29,010 bases of DNA from Corynebacterium sp. (GTDB lineage: Bacteria > Actinomycetota > Actinomycetes > Mycobacteriales > Mycobacteriaceae), in NCBI RefSeq assembly GCF_030826625.1, contig NZ_JAPJNQ010000022.1, positions 1-29,010 on the forward strand, read 5' to 3'. Each line of letters begins with the position of its first letter. Positions within the stretch are counted from its first letter, which is position 1. The translations under genes and the position numbers were made by a program. Positions 8,618-15,432 of the stretch are shown one piece after another. Below the pieces are notes generated by a model. The model was not told the origin of the DNA. It was given only the letters and a program-made list of their open reading frames with translations, and did not search any database.

Positions 8618-8713
8618 CTATTTGAATCCACAATATCCAAAGTCGTCGTCCAACGTCGTCGTAGCAATATGCTGGTTAATGTCGGTAGAAAGGTCAATTA
8701 TTTGCTGGATCAT
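8618..8713 (-). pseudogene. Very short ORF coupled to the MNT gene, possible HepT/HEPN toxin remnant
   Basis: The TGA of the nucleotidyltransferase gene (8712-8710) overlaps an ATG (8713-8711) in the ATGA arrangement. The new frame runs 31 codons to TAG, beginning MIQQIIDLSTDINQHI. This resembles the helix in HepT (DUF86/HEPN) proteins that carries a pattern of the type LQxxIDLxxHI. MNT antitoxins are normally followed by hepT with just such an overlap. A whole HepT is roughly 130-140 residues, so if the resemblance is real most of the toxin has been deleted. The match is short and by eye; the alternatives are an unrelated small peptide or chance. I see no further HEPN sequence up to the convergent gene end at 8575. 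Confidence 0.35.
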
Positions 8714-9141
8714 GAAGCTAAGCTCCGCAGTGCGTATTCCCGCCGATAAGCGGTATTGATATATTCCCGTGCTGCCATCATTTGCAGATTGCCGTACTTA
8801 GAATTAGACGGATCCACCAATAACTCACATTTCTGCAGGGCTTCATAACGAGCAACAACATCAGCCAAATCCAAATTCATAAAGTCCATGGTGCCCCCAG
8901 CATCGACCCCGTATCGGACATAAAACGCTGTGGCTACGTCGAGAAGATTCGGCCTGTCTTCTTTGGGGCGAGAAAAATCAACTGAATAAGCAAGATCCAC
9001 ATCCCCCGCACTGTGAGCATCAGTACGTGCGCTTCCGAATAAAACCAGCAAGTCAATACCCAGTTCTAAGCAGAACGATTCCAGCGAGCCATCTTTGACT
9101 TCGCTGCGCAACCTGGCGACGATTTCTGTGGGGGTACTCAT
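8710..9141 (-). CDS. MNT-type nucleotidyltransferase (MntA antitoxin-like)
   Basis: This 143-residue cytoplasmic protein is a minimal nucleotidyltransferase. It has LFGSARTDAHSAGDVDLAY with Gly36-Ser37 and Asp47/Asp49, and a third candidate acidic residue in GTMDFMNL (Asp86). These match the GSx(n)DxD pattern of MntA-like proteins. In MntA-HepT systems this enzyme neutralises the HEPN RNase toxin by AMP addition to it. The active-site residues look intact and the length is normal, although the expected toxin downstream is absent or reduced to a fragment. A TAGAGT box lies 6 nt before the ATG with no Shine-Dalgarno sequence, suggesting a leaderless mRNA. It is divergent from the dehydrogenase gene. 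Confidence 0.85.
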   Translation of the reverse strand: MSTPTEIVARLRSEVKDGSLESFCLELGIDLLVLFGSARTDAHSAGDVDLAYSVDFSRPKEDRPNLLDVATAFYVRYGVDAGGTMDFMNLDLADVVARYEALQKCELLVDPSNSKYGNLQMMAAREYINTAYRREYALRSLAS

Positions 9142-9147
9142 AGTGCA

Positions 9148-9153
9148 ACTCTA
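9148..9153 (-). promoter_or_regulatory. -10 box (TAGAGT) for the MNT gene
   Basis: On the minus strand TAGAGT ends 6 nt before the ATG at 9141, again the TANNNT-plus-start spacing of a leaderless transcript. Confidence 0.5.
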
Positions 9154-9291
9154 GCAAGCAACGTCTCTGGTTTTTGCGGCGCAGTCTTCGTGATAAAAAA
9201 CATACGCCGGTCACACGCTACTGCTTATATGATGGGGACCATAAGGTTTTGGAATTTTATAGCACATCATTCGTCGCTATTCGTCCAATTT

Positions 9292-9322
9292 GCAGCCTGG
9301 CCACGCGACCGTCGCAGGCTGC
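9292..9322. promoter_or_regulatory. Inverted repeat upstream of the dehydrogenase gene
   Basis: GCAGCCTG (9292-9299) and CAGGCTGC (9315-9322) are perfect 8-bp arms around a 15-nt centre. The repeat ends 31 bp before the start codon and downstream of a TATGAT hexamer at 9228-9233 and a TATAGC at 9258-9263, either of which could be a -10 box. It is suited to be an operator or a leader hairpin; no T-run follows, so it is not a canonical terminator. Confidence 0.45.
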
Positions 9323-9353
9323 GTATACACGAACCCTGATCTGAGGAGGCACC

Positions 9354-10445
9354 ATGAAAGCAGCACGTTTTTACGACCGCAAAGATATCCGCATCGAAGA
9401 TATCGAGCAACAAGAATTACAACCTGGTACCGCCCGCATTGATGTCGCCTGGTGTGGCATCTGCGGCACCGACCTGCACGAATACCTCGATGGCCCAATC
9501 TTCTGCCCTTCACACGGCAACCCACACCCCATCAGTGGCGAAGAACCACCAGTGACCATGGGCCACGAATTCTGCGGTGTGATCTCCGAAGTAGCCGATG
9601 ATATCGATGACCTGGCCGTGGGCGATCACGTCGTTGTCGAGCCCTACATCATCAGTGAAGACGTCAATACCGGCCCAGAATCCAAGACCTACCACCTGTC
9701 GGAAAACATGAACTTCATCGGGCTGGGTGGCCGTGGCGGCGGCTTGGCGGAAAATGTCGTCGTCAAGCGTCGGTGGATTCACAAGATCAGCGAGAAGGTC
9801 TCCCTGGATCACGCGGCACTCATTGAGCCGCTGACCGTGGGTTATCACGCGGTGGAGCGCGCCGGTGTTGGTGAAGATTCCGCGGGCCAGGTTGCGCTGA
9901 TCGGTGGCGCGGGCCCGATTGGTTTGCTCACGGCTGCGGTGCTGAAGGCCTTCGGTGTGACGGTGATTGTCACGGAGCTGTCAAAGGCTCGGCGCGAAAA
10001 AGCCCTGGAAACCGGTGTTGCTGATCATGCGCTGAACCCGGAGGAAGTCGACGTCGTCAAGAAAGTACACGAGCTGACCGACGGTGTTGGTGCCGATGTG
10101 GCTTTCGAATGCACCTCGGTTCCTGCGGTGATGGCCACGCTGATGGATGCACTGCGGCCGCGCGGGGTGCTGCAGATCGTTTCGATTTGGGGCAAGCCTG
10201 CAGAGGTCGATTTGAACAAGATCGTGCTGAAGGAACTAGACGTGCGCGGCACCATTGGTTACGTGAACAATCACCCGGCTGCCATCAAATTGGTCGAAGA
10301 TGGACGCGTGGACCTCACGCCGTTTGTTACCGCACGCATTGGTTTAGACGAACTGATCAACGAAGGTTTCGACACGCTCATCCACCGCAACGAAACCGCC
10401 GTGAAAATCCTCGTTTCGCCATCGGGCAAGGGGCTGGATAAGTAA
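9354..10445 (+). CDS. Zinc-type medium-chain dehydrogenase, (R,R)-2,3-butanediol dehydrogenase-like
   Basis: This 363-residue cytoplasmic MDR-family enzyme has the catalytic zinc site residues Cys37 (CGICGTD), His71-Glu72 (GHEFCG) and Glu158 (LIEPL), and the nucleotide-binding GGAGPIG (184-190). The pattern CGICGTDLHEYLDGP with PVTMGHEFCG is typical of 2,3-butanediol dehydrogenases, which interconvert acetoin and butanediol with NAD(H). The lobe that carries four structural-zinc cysteines in many relatives (here about residues 99-115) has none. Some bacterial butanediol dehydrogenases, such as the Bacillus type, also lack them, so this need not mean loss of function. ATG 9354 follows GAGGAGG, one of the strongest ribosome-binding sites in the window. 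It is monocistronic as far as can be seen. A related polyol or sorbitol dehydrogenase activity is possible. Confidence 0.85.
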   Translation: MKAARFYDRKDIRIEDIEQQELQPGTARIDVAWCGICGTDLHEYLDGPIFCPSHGNPHPISGEEPPVTMGHEFCGVISEVADDIDDLAVGDHVVVEPYIISEDVNTGPESKTYHLSENMNFIGLGGRGGGLAENVVVKRRWIHKISEKVSLDHAALIEPLTVGYHAVERAGVGEDSAGQVALIGGAGPIGLLTAAVLKAFGVTVIVTELSKARREKALETGVADHALNPEEVDVVKKVHELTDGVGADVAFECTSVPAVMATLMDALRPRGVLQIVSIWGKPAEVDLNKIVLKELDVRGTIGYVNNHPAAIKLVEDGRVDLTPFVTARIGLDELINEGFDTLIHRNETAVKILVSPSGKGLDK

Positions 10446-10536
10446 CACTTCCTGGTTGGTGCTCTCCCTCCCCCGGTCTTCTCTGAGCTATGCTTTATTG
10501 TGAGCTACAGCTTGTGAGAATACTCGGGGGATTTTT

Positions 10537-10890
10537 ATGGATACGGCAGAAGTAGTTCTGCAAGTAGCACAGCTAGTTGTTGCACTAGCAGGCCTTATAG
10601 GGCTAGTTGTCACCATTCAACAGCGAACGAACAGCGATAATCGTTCAGAATGGTGGAAGCGCTATACCTGGTCAATCGAAAATATCGCTAATGACAATGA
10701 ACGAGTTCGTAGCGCCGCCTGGCAGAATACGAAAGCCTTATACCAAAGCTCGCTCATTACAAAAACCGAAAAAGCACTAATTGCTGGTCTTGCCTTAGAA
10801 ACATTGAACGACGATAATCAAGAGCAAGACGATACAGGAGGTAGCGATGCCCCAAGAAACCAATCCTCGAGTACGCCAAACGATTGCTGA
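10537..10890 (+). CDS. Small membrane-anchored hypothetical protein
   Basis: This 117-residue protein of unknown function starts with one hydrophobic segment (about residues 6-27, VLQVAQLVVALAGLIGLVVT). A polar helical domain follows, with WWKRYTWSIENIANDNERVR and a hydrophobic helix near KALIAGLALETL, and it ends in an Asp/Asn/Ser-rich tail. It is probably anchored in the membrane with a cytoplasmic domain. ATG 10537 follows GGGGGA at 5-nt spacing. Its 3' end overlaps the next gene by 44 nt in another frame, so the two are translated from one message. Similar single-helix proteins with a WW-containing domain occur in actinobacteria as hypotheticals. By eye its codons are more A/T-rich than those of the dehydrogenase before it. 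Confidence 0.72.
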   Translation: MDTAEVVLQVAQLVVALAGLIGLVVTIQQRTNSDNRSEWWKRYTWSIENIANDNERVRSAAWQNTKALYQSSLITKTEKALIAGLALETLNDDNQEQDDTGGSDAPRNQSSSTPNDC

Positions 10891-11089
10891 AGTCGCAGTA
10901 GAAGGCACGAAGTTCACCGGCGAAATTCTTCCTCGCTATGTCTATGAACTCGCCGGTGCGCCGGTGCCTCCAGAAGCTACCGATGAACTCCAACGGGGCA
11001 CAAGCACTCCAGCCGACACCAGCATTGGTACAAAGCTTAAACATTGGTGGCGCCGAAACTGGAACACCCACCTCATCTTCGACGACTAA
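10847..11089 (+). CDS. Small hypothetical protein, overlapping partner of the membrane-anchored protein
   Basis: This 80-residue protein of unknown function starts with MPQETNPRVRQTIAEVAVEG and ends with a basic/aromatic stretch, LKHWWRRNWNTHLIFDD. No signal peptide or membrane helix is present. The start is well supported: AGGAGG lies 6 nt before ATG 10847, inside the coding sequence of the upstream gene. The 44-nt overlap and strong ribosome-binding site argue for a functional two-gene unit rather than a shadow frame. It ends one base before the stop codon of the convergent PAP2 gene. The role is unknown; a membrane-anchored protein plus a small basic partner could be a toxin-immunity or regulatory pair, but nothing in the sequence shows it. 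Confidence 0.68.
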   Translation: MPQETNPRVRQTIAEVAVEGTKFTGEILPRYVYELAGAPVPPEATDELQRGTSTPADTSIGTKLKHWWRRNWNTHLIFDD

Positions 11090-11090
11090 C

Positions 11091-12479
11091 TTATTTCACC
11101 ACTACTTCCCCGCCCGCGCCGATGCTTACCTGTGCATTCCAGGCGCGGGCTAGATTAATTCGCTGCCAGTCCCCTTTGGCTGGGTCGCGATCATCCAGTG
11201 GGTAGCCGGACGGCAAGGCGGTGTGGCGCAGCACGTCAGCACGCTGCTCGTAGCTGAGTTCTGGGAAGCGGGTTTCCAGTAACGCTGGTGCCGCTGTGGG
11301 GACGTTCACCGGTTCGTCGGTCGCGAAAATTGGTGCGAAGCCGTAGGTCATGCGTCGTGTGTAATCGGCTTCTGCTTGCTGATCACTGAGCGCATGCGAG
11401 TCTTCGGCAATCATCTCGGCAAAAGATTTGCCCGCACGCCATTCCATTTCTGCGACGATCTCCTCACGCGCCTGCAGCAGCGCATCGCGCATTCTCGGAT
11501 CATTCCAACGATCCGCCGCAGCTGCCTGCCCGGTCATCCGCCCGCCGATGACGTCCAGTGGGAAGTGCACACCCATCACCAGTCGCGATTCCCCAGCCTC
11601 AGAACCGCGAGCCAGCAACTGCGTACCCACCTCCGGCAGCATCATTGCCAGCAGCATGGTAATCCACGTCGCCTGGTTAGTGTGCCCGGACGGGAAGGAT
11701 TTGCTCGAGCCGTCGTAGAGCTCACGTTCCGGTGACTCATGGCGCTGAATGCGTTCCGGGGCTTGCACGAATGGGCGGTCGTTATTGAACAGCAGCTTTT
11801 CCGCGCGACCCCAGCTAGCGATTCCACCGGCGCGAGCGGCATAGCCGTTGCCCAGCAAAAATTCGGTTTTCGGCAGGCGCTTTTCATGCAGGGCTTCCAA
11901 GAAGTGCTGGCCGAATTCGTCGCCAAGCGCCTCGGCTGTGGTAAAAAGCACGCCATCTTTATCTGCCAGGGCATCGCGAATGGCCTTGTCGACGCGTTCT
12001 GGCTGTGCGTTGTTGTTGTAATCAGCGACGATATCGAGATTTTTACGCATCACATCCGGGTGATTGCTGCGCAGGTCTTTGAACTCACGTACCACCTCGT
12101 AGTAAATGCCGTACTGGTAGGACGAGATATCGGAGATATAACCGGTGAGGTAGGTTGCGTCGAAAGGCTTGGGCACCGGTGCGCCGTCGTGGTGTTTCGG
12201 GGTGGCGCCGATCGAGCTCAGCGGGCTGTGTTCTGCCCCCTCGTCGTGATCACTAGACAGCCTCGGCGCAGGTAATTGTAGCTGCGGAATCTCGAACGGC
12301 AGCGCGAGGTGCGTGGTGTTCGCGTTCAGCGGGGATTGCAATGAGGCTTCCGCTGCCGTGGCGTGCGCGGTGCCACCGTGCTGTTGCACAAGGCTAGGAG
12401 TCCCAGCCACAACTGCTAGGGCTGCGGCAGCAGTTAACAGCGAAGTCGCACGGCGTCGGGATATAAGAAACGTTTTCAC
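11091..12479 (-). CDS. Secreted PAP2-family acid phosphatase
   Basis: This 462-residue exported enzyme has all three PAP2 motifs: KLLFNNDRP (Lys228, Arg235-Pro236), SFPSGHT (263-266) and SRLVMGVHFPLD (Ser298-Arg299, His305, Asp309). The N-terminus is a signal peptide (SRRR, then LLTAAAALAVVAG, with A-x-A-like TAHATA near residue 42). It is probably an extracytoplasmic, vanadium-haloperoxidase-fold phosphatase of the class A acid phosphatase type that releases phosphate from organic esters. The start is GTG 12479; GGGG lies about 10 nt upstream, a weak ribosome-binding site. It lies 55 bp downstream of the 66-residue gene on the same strand and could be read from the same message. It converges with the small-protein pair with a 1-bp gap. 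Confidence 0.9.
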   Translation of the reverse strand: MKTFLISRRRATSLLTAAAALAVVAGTPSLVQQHGGTAHATAAEASLQSPLNANTTHLALPFEIPQLQLPAPRLSSDHDEGAEHSPLSSIGATPKHHDGAPVPKPFDATYLTGYISDISSYQYGIYYEVVREFKDLRSNHPDVMRKNLDIVADYNNNAQPERVDKAIRDALADKDGVLFTTAEALGDEFGQHFLEALHEKRLPKTEFLLGNGYAARAGGIASWGRAEKLLFNNDRPFVQAPERIQRHESPERELYDGSSKSFPSGHTNQATWITMLLAMMLPEVGTQLLARGSEAGESRLVMGVHFPLDVIGGRMTGQAAAADRWNDPRMRDALLQAREEIVAEMEWRAGKSFAEMIAEDSHALSDQQAEADYTRRMTYGFAPIFATDEPVNVPTAAPALLETRFPELSYEQRADVLRHTALPSGYPLDDRDPAKGDWQRINLARAWNAQVSIGAGGEVVVK

Positions 12480-12534
12480 AATGGATTACCCCAGAGCATC
12501 TAATGAAATTGAAGGATTCGCTGCTGCAGTTGGG

Positions 12535-12735
12535 TTACGCCTTCGAAAAATACCGAGAGTGGGATTGCCGCAAATGTTCTTCGCTCTCACTGGCAACGGC
12601 AACGACTTCGAGATCAGGGTCATCATTGGCCTCATCCAATTCGAGGCGCCTCAGTGTTGCCTCTGGCAGCGAGTCAAATTCATGGATGTCTAGTTCCCCT
12701 GAACGACGGTGGTACTGAATTAGATATGCCGCCAT
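12535..12735 (-). CDS. Small acidic protein, candidate antitoxin for the adjacent RelA/SpoT-domain protein
   Basis: This 66-residue protein begins MAAYLIQYHRRSGELDIHEF, has a strongly acidic middle (DEANDDPDLE), and ends HLRQSHSRYFSKA. No membrane or DNA-binding motif is visible. It begins 23 bp after the RelA/SpoT-domain gene on the same strand, with GGAAGG ahead of the ATG. Small genes tightly linked to a single-domain alarmone synthetase often encode antitoxins of toxSAS systems, and the compact beta-strand/helix appearance of this one would suit a neutralising partner. Function is inferred from context only. A house-keeping accessory protein is the alternative. Confidence 0.72.
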   Translation of the reverse strand: MAAYLIQYHRRSGELDIHEFDSLPEATLRRLELDEANDDPDLEVVAVASESEEHLRQSHSRYFSKA

Positions 12736-12758
12736 AACATTAGCCTTCCATTTCAGTC

Positions 12759-13562
12759 TTAGATTCGCTGCTGCCGCAACTCAGCTTGGATACGTGAAAG
12801 CTTATCATCGATTCGTCTGCGAAAATTGCGAACATGATCACGGCTGTAGTGTGAATCGCTGTCTGCGCGTTGTTCAAACTCAGCAATTTCCGTCGACGCT
12901 TCAAGTAGCTGCATCACAACACCTTGTGCCTTTGGAGGCATCGTTGCTCCTTCGTGCAGGTAACGAATTTCTCTTCCGAAAATATCAGCGGCTTCTTCAT
13001 AATAGTTCGCCCATTTTGATTGCCAAGCCGTCCGGATCTGCATCTCGCTTCTACCAGCATTACCTCGGATATGGAGGTGAATAGCGCGATATCCCGAGTG
13101 GGGTTCTTCCCGACAGTCCCTGATATCTACGCGATTCGCACCACTATTTTCGAATCCGCGCTTAAAAACTTCTGCAACTTCTGTTTGCTCAGTCAGCGAC
13201 AGATCGCAATCAAACCTAATGCCAGCTACATCTTGAATGTTCATTAACGGCGTCGTCTGCAACCTTTGCAGTTTTTCAAGCAAGGTGTCTTTAGTCTTTA
13301 CTCGTGCAGATAATAAGTACGAACCCGAGTCTGGGGCCACGGCATCACCTGCGGGACTGATGTTCATGAACCCAGACGTAATTTGCTCTGTAATCGAGAG
13401 TAATTCTTCAACATACACTGCATTAAACGCAATGTATTCATTAATCACTTTGACTTCAAAGTCTTGACCATCACGCCAAAGACTCCCGTGTTTATTTACT
13501 CGGCTCTTAGAAAACGGCGGATTTTCGCCCAGAAAATTCGCGCTTTTTCGGCTTGAATTCAT
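12759..13562 (-). CDS. RelA/SpoT-domain small alarmone synthetase-like protein (candidate toxSAS)
   Basis: This 267-residue cytoplasmic protein contains only a (p)ppGpp-synthetase-type nucleotidyltransferase domain, without hydrolase, TGS or ACT domains. Visible motifs are RVKTKDT (Arg87, Lys89, Lys91), the metal-binding DVAGIR (Asp111 to Arg116), HSGYRAIH (Tyr158 at the guanine-stacking position) and EMQIRT (Glu173, Gln175, Arg177). The synthetase residues therefore look intact. About 80 residues precede the core and a basic helical tail (RNFRRRIDDKLSRIQAEL) follows. Small alarmone synthetases make (p)ppGpp; the toxSAS subgroup makes (pp)pApp or pyrophosphorylates tRNA ends and is paired with an antitoxin. 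The ATG follows a GGGGGTGGG tract, and a minus-strand TAGAAT at 13618-13623 may be the -10 box. The linked 66-residue gene favours the toxin reading. Confidence 0.85.
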   Translation of the reverse strand: MNSSRKSANFLGENPPFSKSRVNKHGSLWRDGQDFEVKVINEYIAFNAVYVEELLSITEQITSGFMNISPAGDAVAPDSGSYLLSARVKTKDTLLEKLQRLQTTPLMNIQDVAGIRFDCDLSLTEQTEVAEVFKRGFENSGANRVDIRDCREEPHSGYRAIHLHIRGNAGRSEMQIRTAWQSKWANYYEEAADIFGREIRYLHEGATMPPKAQGVVMQLLEASTEIAEFEQRADSDSHYSRDHVRNFRRRIDDKLSRIQAELRQQRI

Positions 13563-13670
13563 CCCACCCCCACAGAGACGTAATTAGTCAAAATATTGCA
13601 CATCACGCGATAGCTAAATTCTAACAACTGTGCATCTTATTCACTTACAAAACATATTGGTTGCTAGTAC

Positions 13671-13676
13671 TAAGAT
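13671..13676 (+). promoter_or_regulatory. -10 box (TAAGAT) for the secreted protease gene
   Basis: TAAGAT ends 6 nt before ATG 13683 with no Shine-Dalgarno sequence between, predicting a leaderless mRNA. Confidence 0.55.
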
Positions 13677-13682
13677 AACGGT

Positions 13683-14603
13683 ATGCGAAAAATAGCCATG
13701 CTTGCTGCAGCAAGCTTGCTGGGCATTGCGGGTACCAGCGGTGTTCTTGGTGCGGGAACAGCCTCCGCGTTGACGAATGGCATGCCCGTCTCCCCTGAGG
13801 ACGATACCGCTGCCGGAGTAGTGCAGGTAGCTAGTTGTACTGGCACCGTGGTTGCCCCTCACTGGGTGCTGACCGCTCAGCATTGCGTCGAGGTGCCCGA
13901 TTTGCAGCGGTCGATCTATGTTGGCACCACCCGAGAGCAGCAACATCGCGAAGAAAATAAGTTCACCTCGGATTATGCGGTGTGGGCACCGCATGGTGAT
14001 GTTGCTTTGGTGCATGTGACCACGGCATTTCCTGAAAAGATGATTCAGAATATTCGTCGTGACGCGGTAGAATTTGGCGCTACCGGCAGTGTCTATGGTT
14101 GGGGCGCTGGAACGGAAGAGACGCTGCAATTTGCCCAAGCTGCCGTCGGTCGCACCACGCGGGGGATCCGCCCGGGCACAAACGAGGGCGCTCATGACGC
14201 CTTCGTGGTGCAGTATTTGGGTGAGGCAAAAGCAGGGCGCGGCGATTCCGGTGGCCCGTTGTTCATCGACGGTGAGGTTGCTGGGGTGACCTCGTTTAAG
14301 GCTCGCCAGGGTGGTGGGCGCTACTCGCTGTTTGCTTCGCTGCATGGGCTAGGTGATTGGATTGCCCAGACCACCGCTGCCCCAGCGCAGCCGAGCACTA
14401 GCGACACCCCGGCCGAGACTGCCCCGACTGCCCCACACCAGAATGGCCCCGTCACCAAGCCCGAGCATCCAAGCACCGAGCCCGCACCTCCCGTCACCAA
14501 ACCTAAAAATCCACAGCCCAAGGATCCGAAACCTGAGCAACCACGCGGGCCGCTAGGCACGCCTGGTGACGGTGGCTCCAGCCTAGGGCTGTCGTCTTCT
14601 TAG
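13683..14603 (+). CDS. Secreted trypsin-like serine protease (S1 family) with proline-rich tail
   Basis: This 306-residue protein has a signal peptide ending near ASALTNG (about residue 29) and the complete chymotrypsin-fold triad: His67 in LTAQHC, Asp106 in GDVALV and Ser189 in GDSGGPL. Cys52 and Cys68 are placed for the usual His-loop disulfide. The protease domain ends near residue 230. The remaining roughly 75 residues are a low-complexity tail of Pro, Thr, Lys and Glu with repeated VTKP/PKxP units, ending GDGGSSLGLSSS. No transmembrane anchor or LPxTG sorting motif follows, so it is probably secreted or loosely wall-associated through the tail. Activation may need propeptide removal, since the new N-terminus would lie just after the signal sequence. 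It is divergent from the alarmone synthetase gene. Confidence 0.88.
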   Translation: MRKIAMLAAASLLGIAGTSGVLGAGTASALTNGMPVSPEDDTAAGVVQVASCTGTVVAPHWVLTAQHCVEVPDLQRSIYVGTTREQQHREENKFTSDYAVWAPHGDVALVHVTTAFPEKMIQNIRRDAVEFGATGSVYGWGAGTEETLQFAQAAVGRTTRGIRPGTNEGAHDAFVVQYLGEAKAGRGDSGGPLFIDGEVAGVTSFKARQGGGRYSLFASLHGLGDWIAQTTAAPAQPSTSDTPAETAPTAPHQNGPVTKPEHPSTEPAPPVTKPKNPQPKDPKPEQPRGPLGTPGDGGSSLGLSSS

Positions 14604-14643
14604 CGCCCCTGCCCCAACAACACAGACTGCGGGTATCGCCTGC

Positions 14644-15342
14644 TTAGCGCTCCCGTCCCTTCGGCGCAGCAGAGACCTGCCGGATCGTGATATTAATCCG
14701 GCCTTCATCGAGCCCGCAGCCGTCGGGAAGCGTCGCCTCATTCACGCGCACCACCCCGTGATAGGCAAACCGCTTCGGCCCACCGAAAACCACCAGGTCG
14801 CCGGAGCACAGCGTCACATCGTCCCAGGGCTGGGTTCGCGATTCGGTATGCCCCATGCGAAACAAAGCCTCGTCGCCAATCGATAGCGAAATAACCGGCG
14901 CCCTGGACTTCTCAAACTCATCGACGTGCATCCCCATGCCAGAGCCCGGCGGATAATAGTTGACCAGCACCATTTCCGGAACGAAGGTCTCTACCCACGG
15001 GGCCAACTCATCAGCAACCTCCGCTGCCGCACGCAACGCCACCGGCGCCAGCGCCTCCAAGCTTTTCGGCACCGGCGGCACGGTAGTACCAGCAATCTTG
15101 TCTACGTACCGGTAACTCGGATAATGCCAGTACCTGCCCAAATGCAACTGGTACACGCTCATCTGCCCGCCGGATTTCAGCGTTGGGCGCACCATCGCCA
15201 TCGGAGTATCCGCGTATCTGCGGGCAATCTCGCGGACCTCGCGCACTAGCTCTGATTGCTTGTCGACGCCCAACCACCCCGGCAGGTGCGCCACGCCCGG
15301 CGCGATGCGCTCACTCGGGCGCGGTAGAGAATCAAACAGCAT
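14644..15342 (-). CDS. AlkB-like 2-oxoglutarate/Fe(II) dioxygenase
   Basis: The 232-residue protein carries the AlkB iron site HVDE (His139, Asp141) and distal His195 (AYHGV), and the 2-oxoglutarate-binding arginines in GRINITIR (Arg215, Arg221). NYYPPGSGMGMHVDEFE matches the N-Y-Y-x-x-G-x-G-M-x-x-H-x-D pattern of the family. These enzymes remove alkyl groups from 1-methyladenine and 3-methylcytosine by oxidative demethylation. The frame is open to 15432, but the extra 30 residues are Arg/Gly-rich and unlike the family. ATG 15342 is preferred, with a TACGGT box (15349-15354) ending 6 nt upstream, although GAGAG next to the start could also act as a Shine-Dalgarno sequence. It sits 90 bp downstream of the HtaA-protein gene on the same strand. 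Confidence 0.9.
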   Translation of the reverse strand: MLFDSLPRPSERIAPGVAHLPGWLGVDKQSELVREVREIARRYADTPMAMVRPTLKSGGQMSVYQLHLGRYWHYPSYRYVDKIAGTTVPPVPKSLEALAPVALRAAAEVADELAPWVETFVPEMVLVNYYPPGSGMGMHVDEFEKSRAPVISLSIGDEALFRMGHTESRTQPWDDVTLCSGDLVVFGGPKRFAYHGVVRVNEATLPDGCGLDEGRINITIRQVSAAPKGRER

Positions 15343-15432
15343 GCTCTCACCGTATCGGCTGCCGTGGGCTGTGTCGACGGGCGCGACCCCTGCGAGCCGG
15401 CGGGCAACACCCCTGCGACGGGTGGCACCCAC

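Noticed and set aside
8710..13562. Reading the MNT gene, small-protein pair and alarmone synthetase as one genomic island
   Set aside because: A housekeeping-type dehydrogenase and a PAP2 phosphatase with ordinary codon appearance lie between them. No integrase, transposase, tRNA or flanking direct repeats are visible.
13641..14345. A 234-codon minus-strand frame opposite the secreted protease
   Set aside because: It lies opposite an intact catalytic triad gene and has no recognisable motif or ribosome-binding site.
15343..15432. The 30-codon upstream extension of the AlkB-like frame as real N-terminus
   Set aside because: It is Arg/Gly-rich, falls in repetitive GC-rich DNA, and precedes a TACGGT box that fits a start at 15342.
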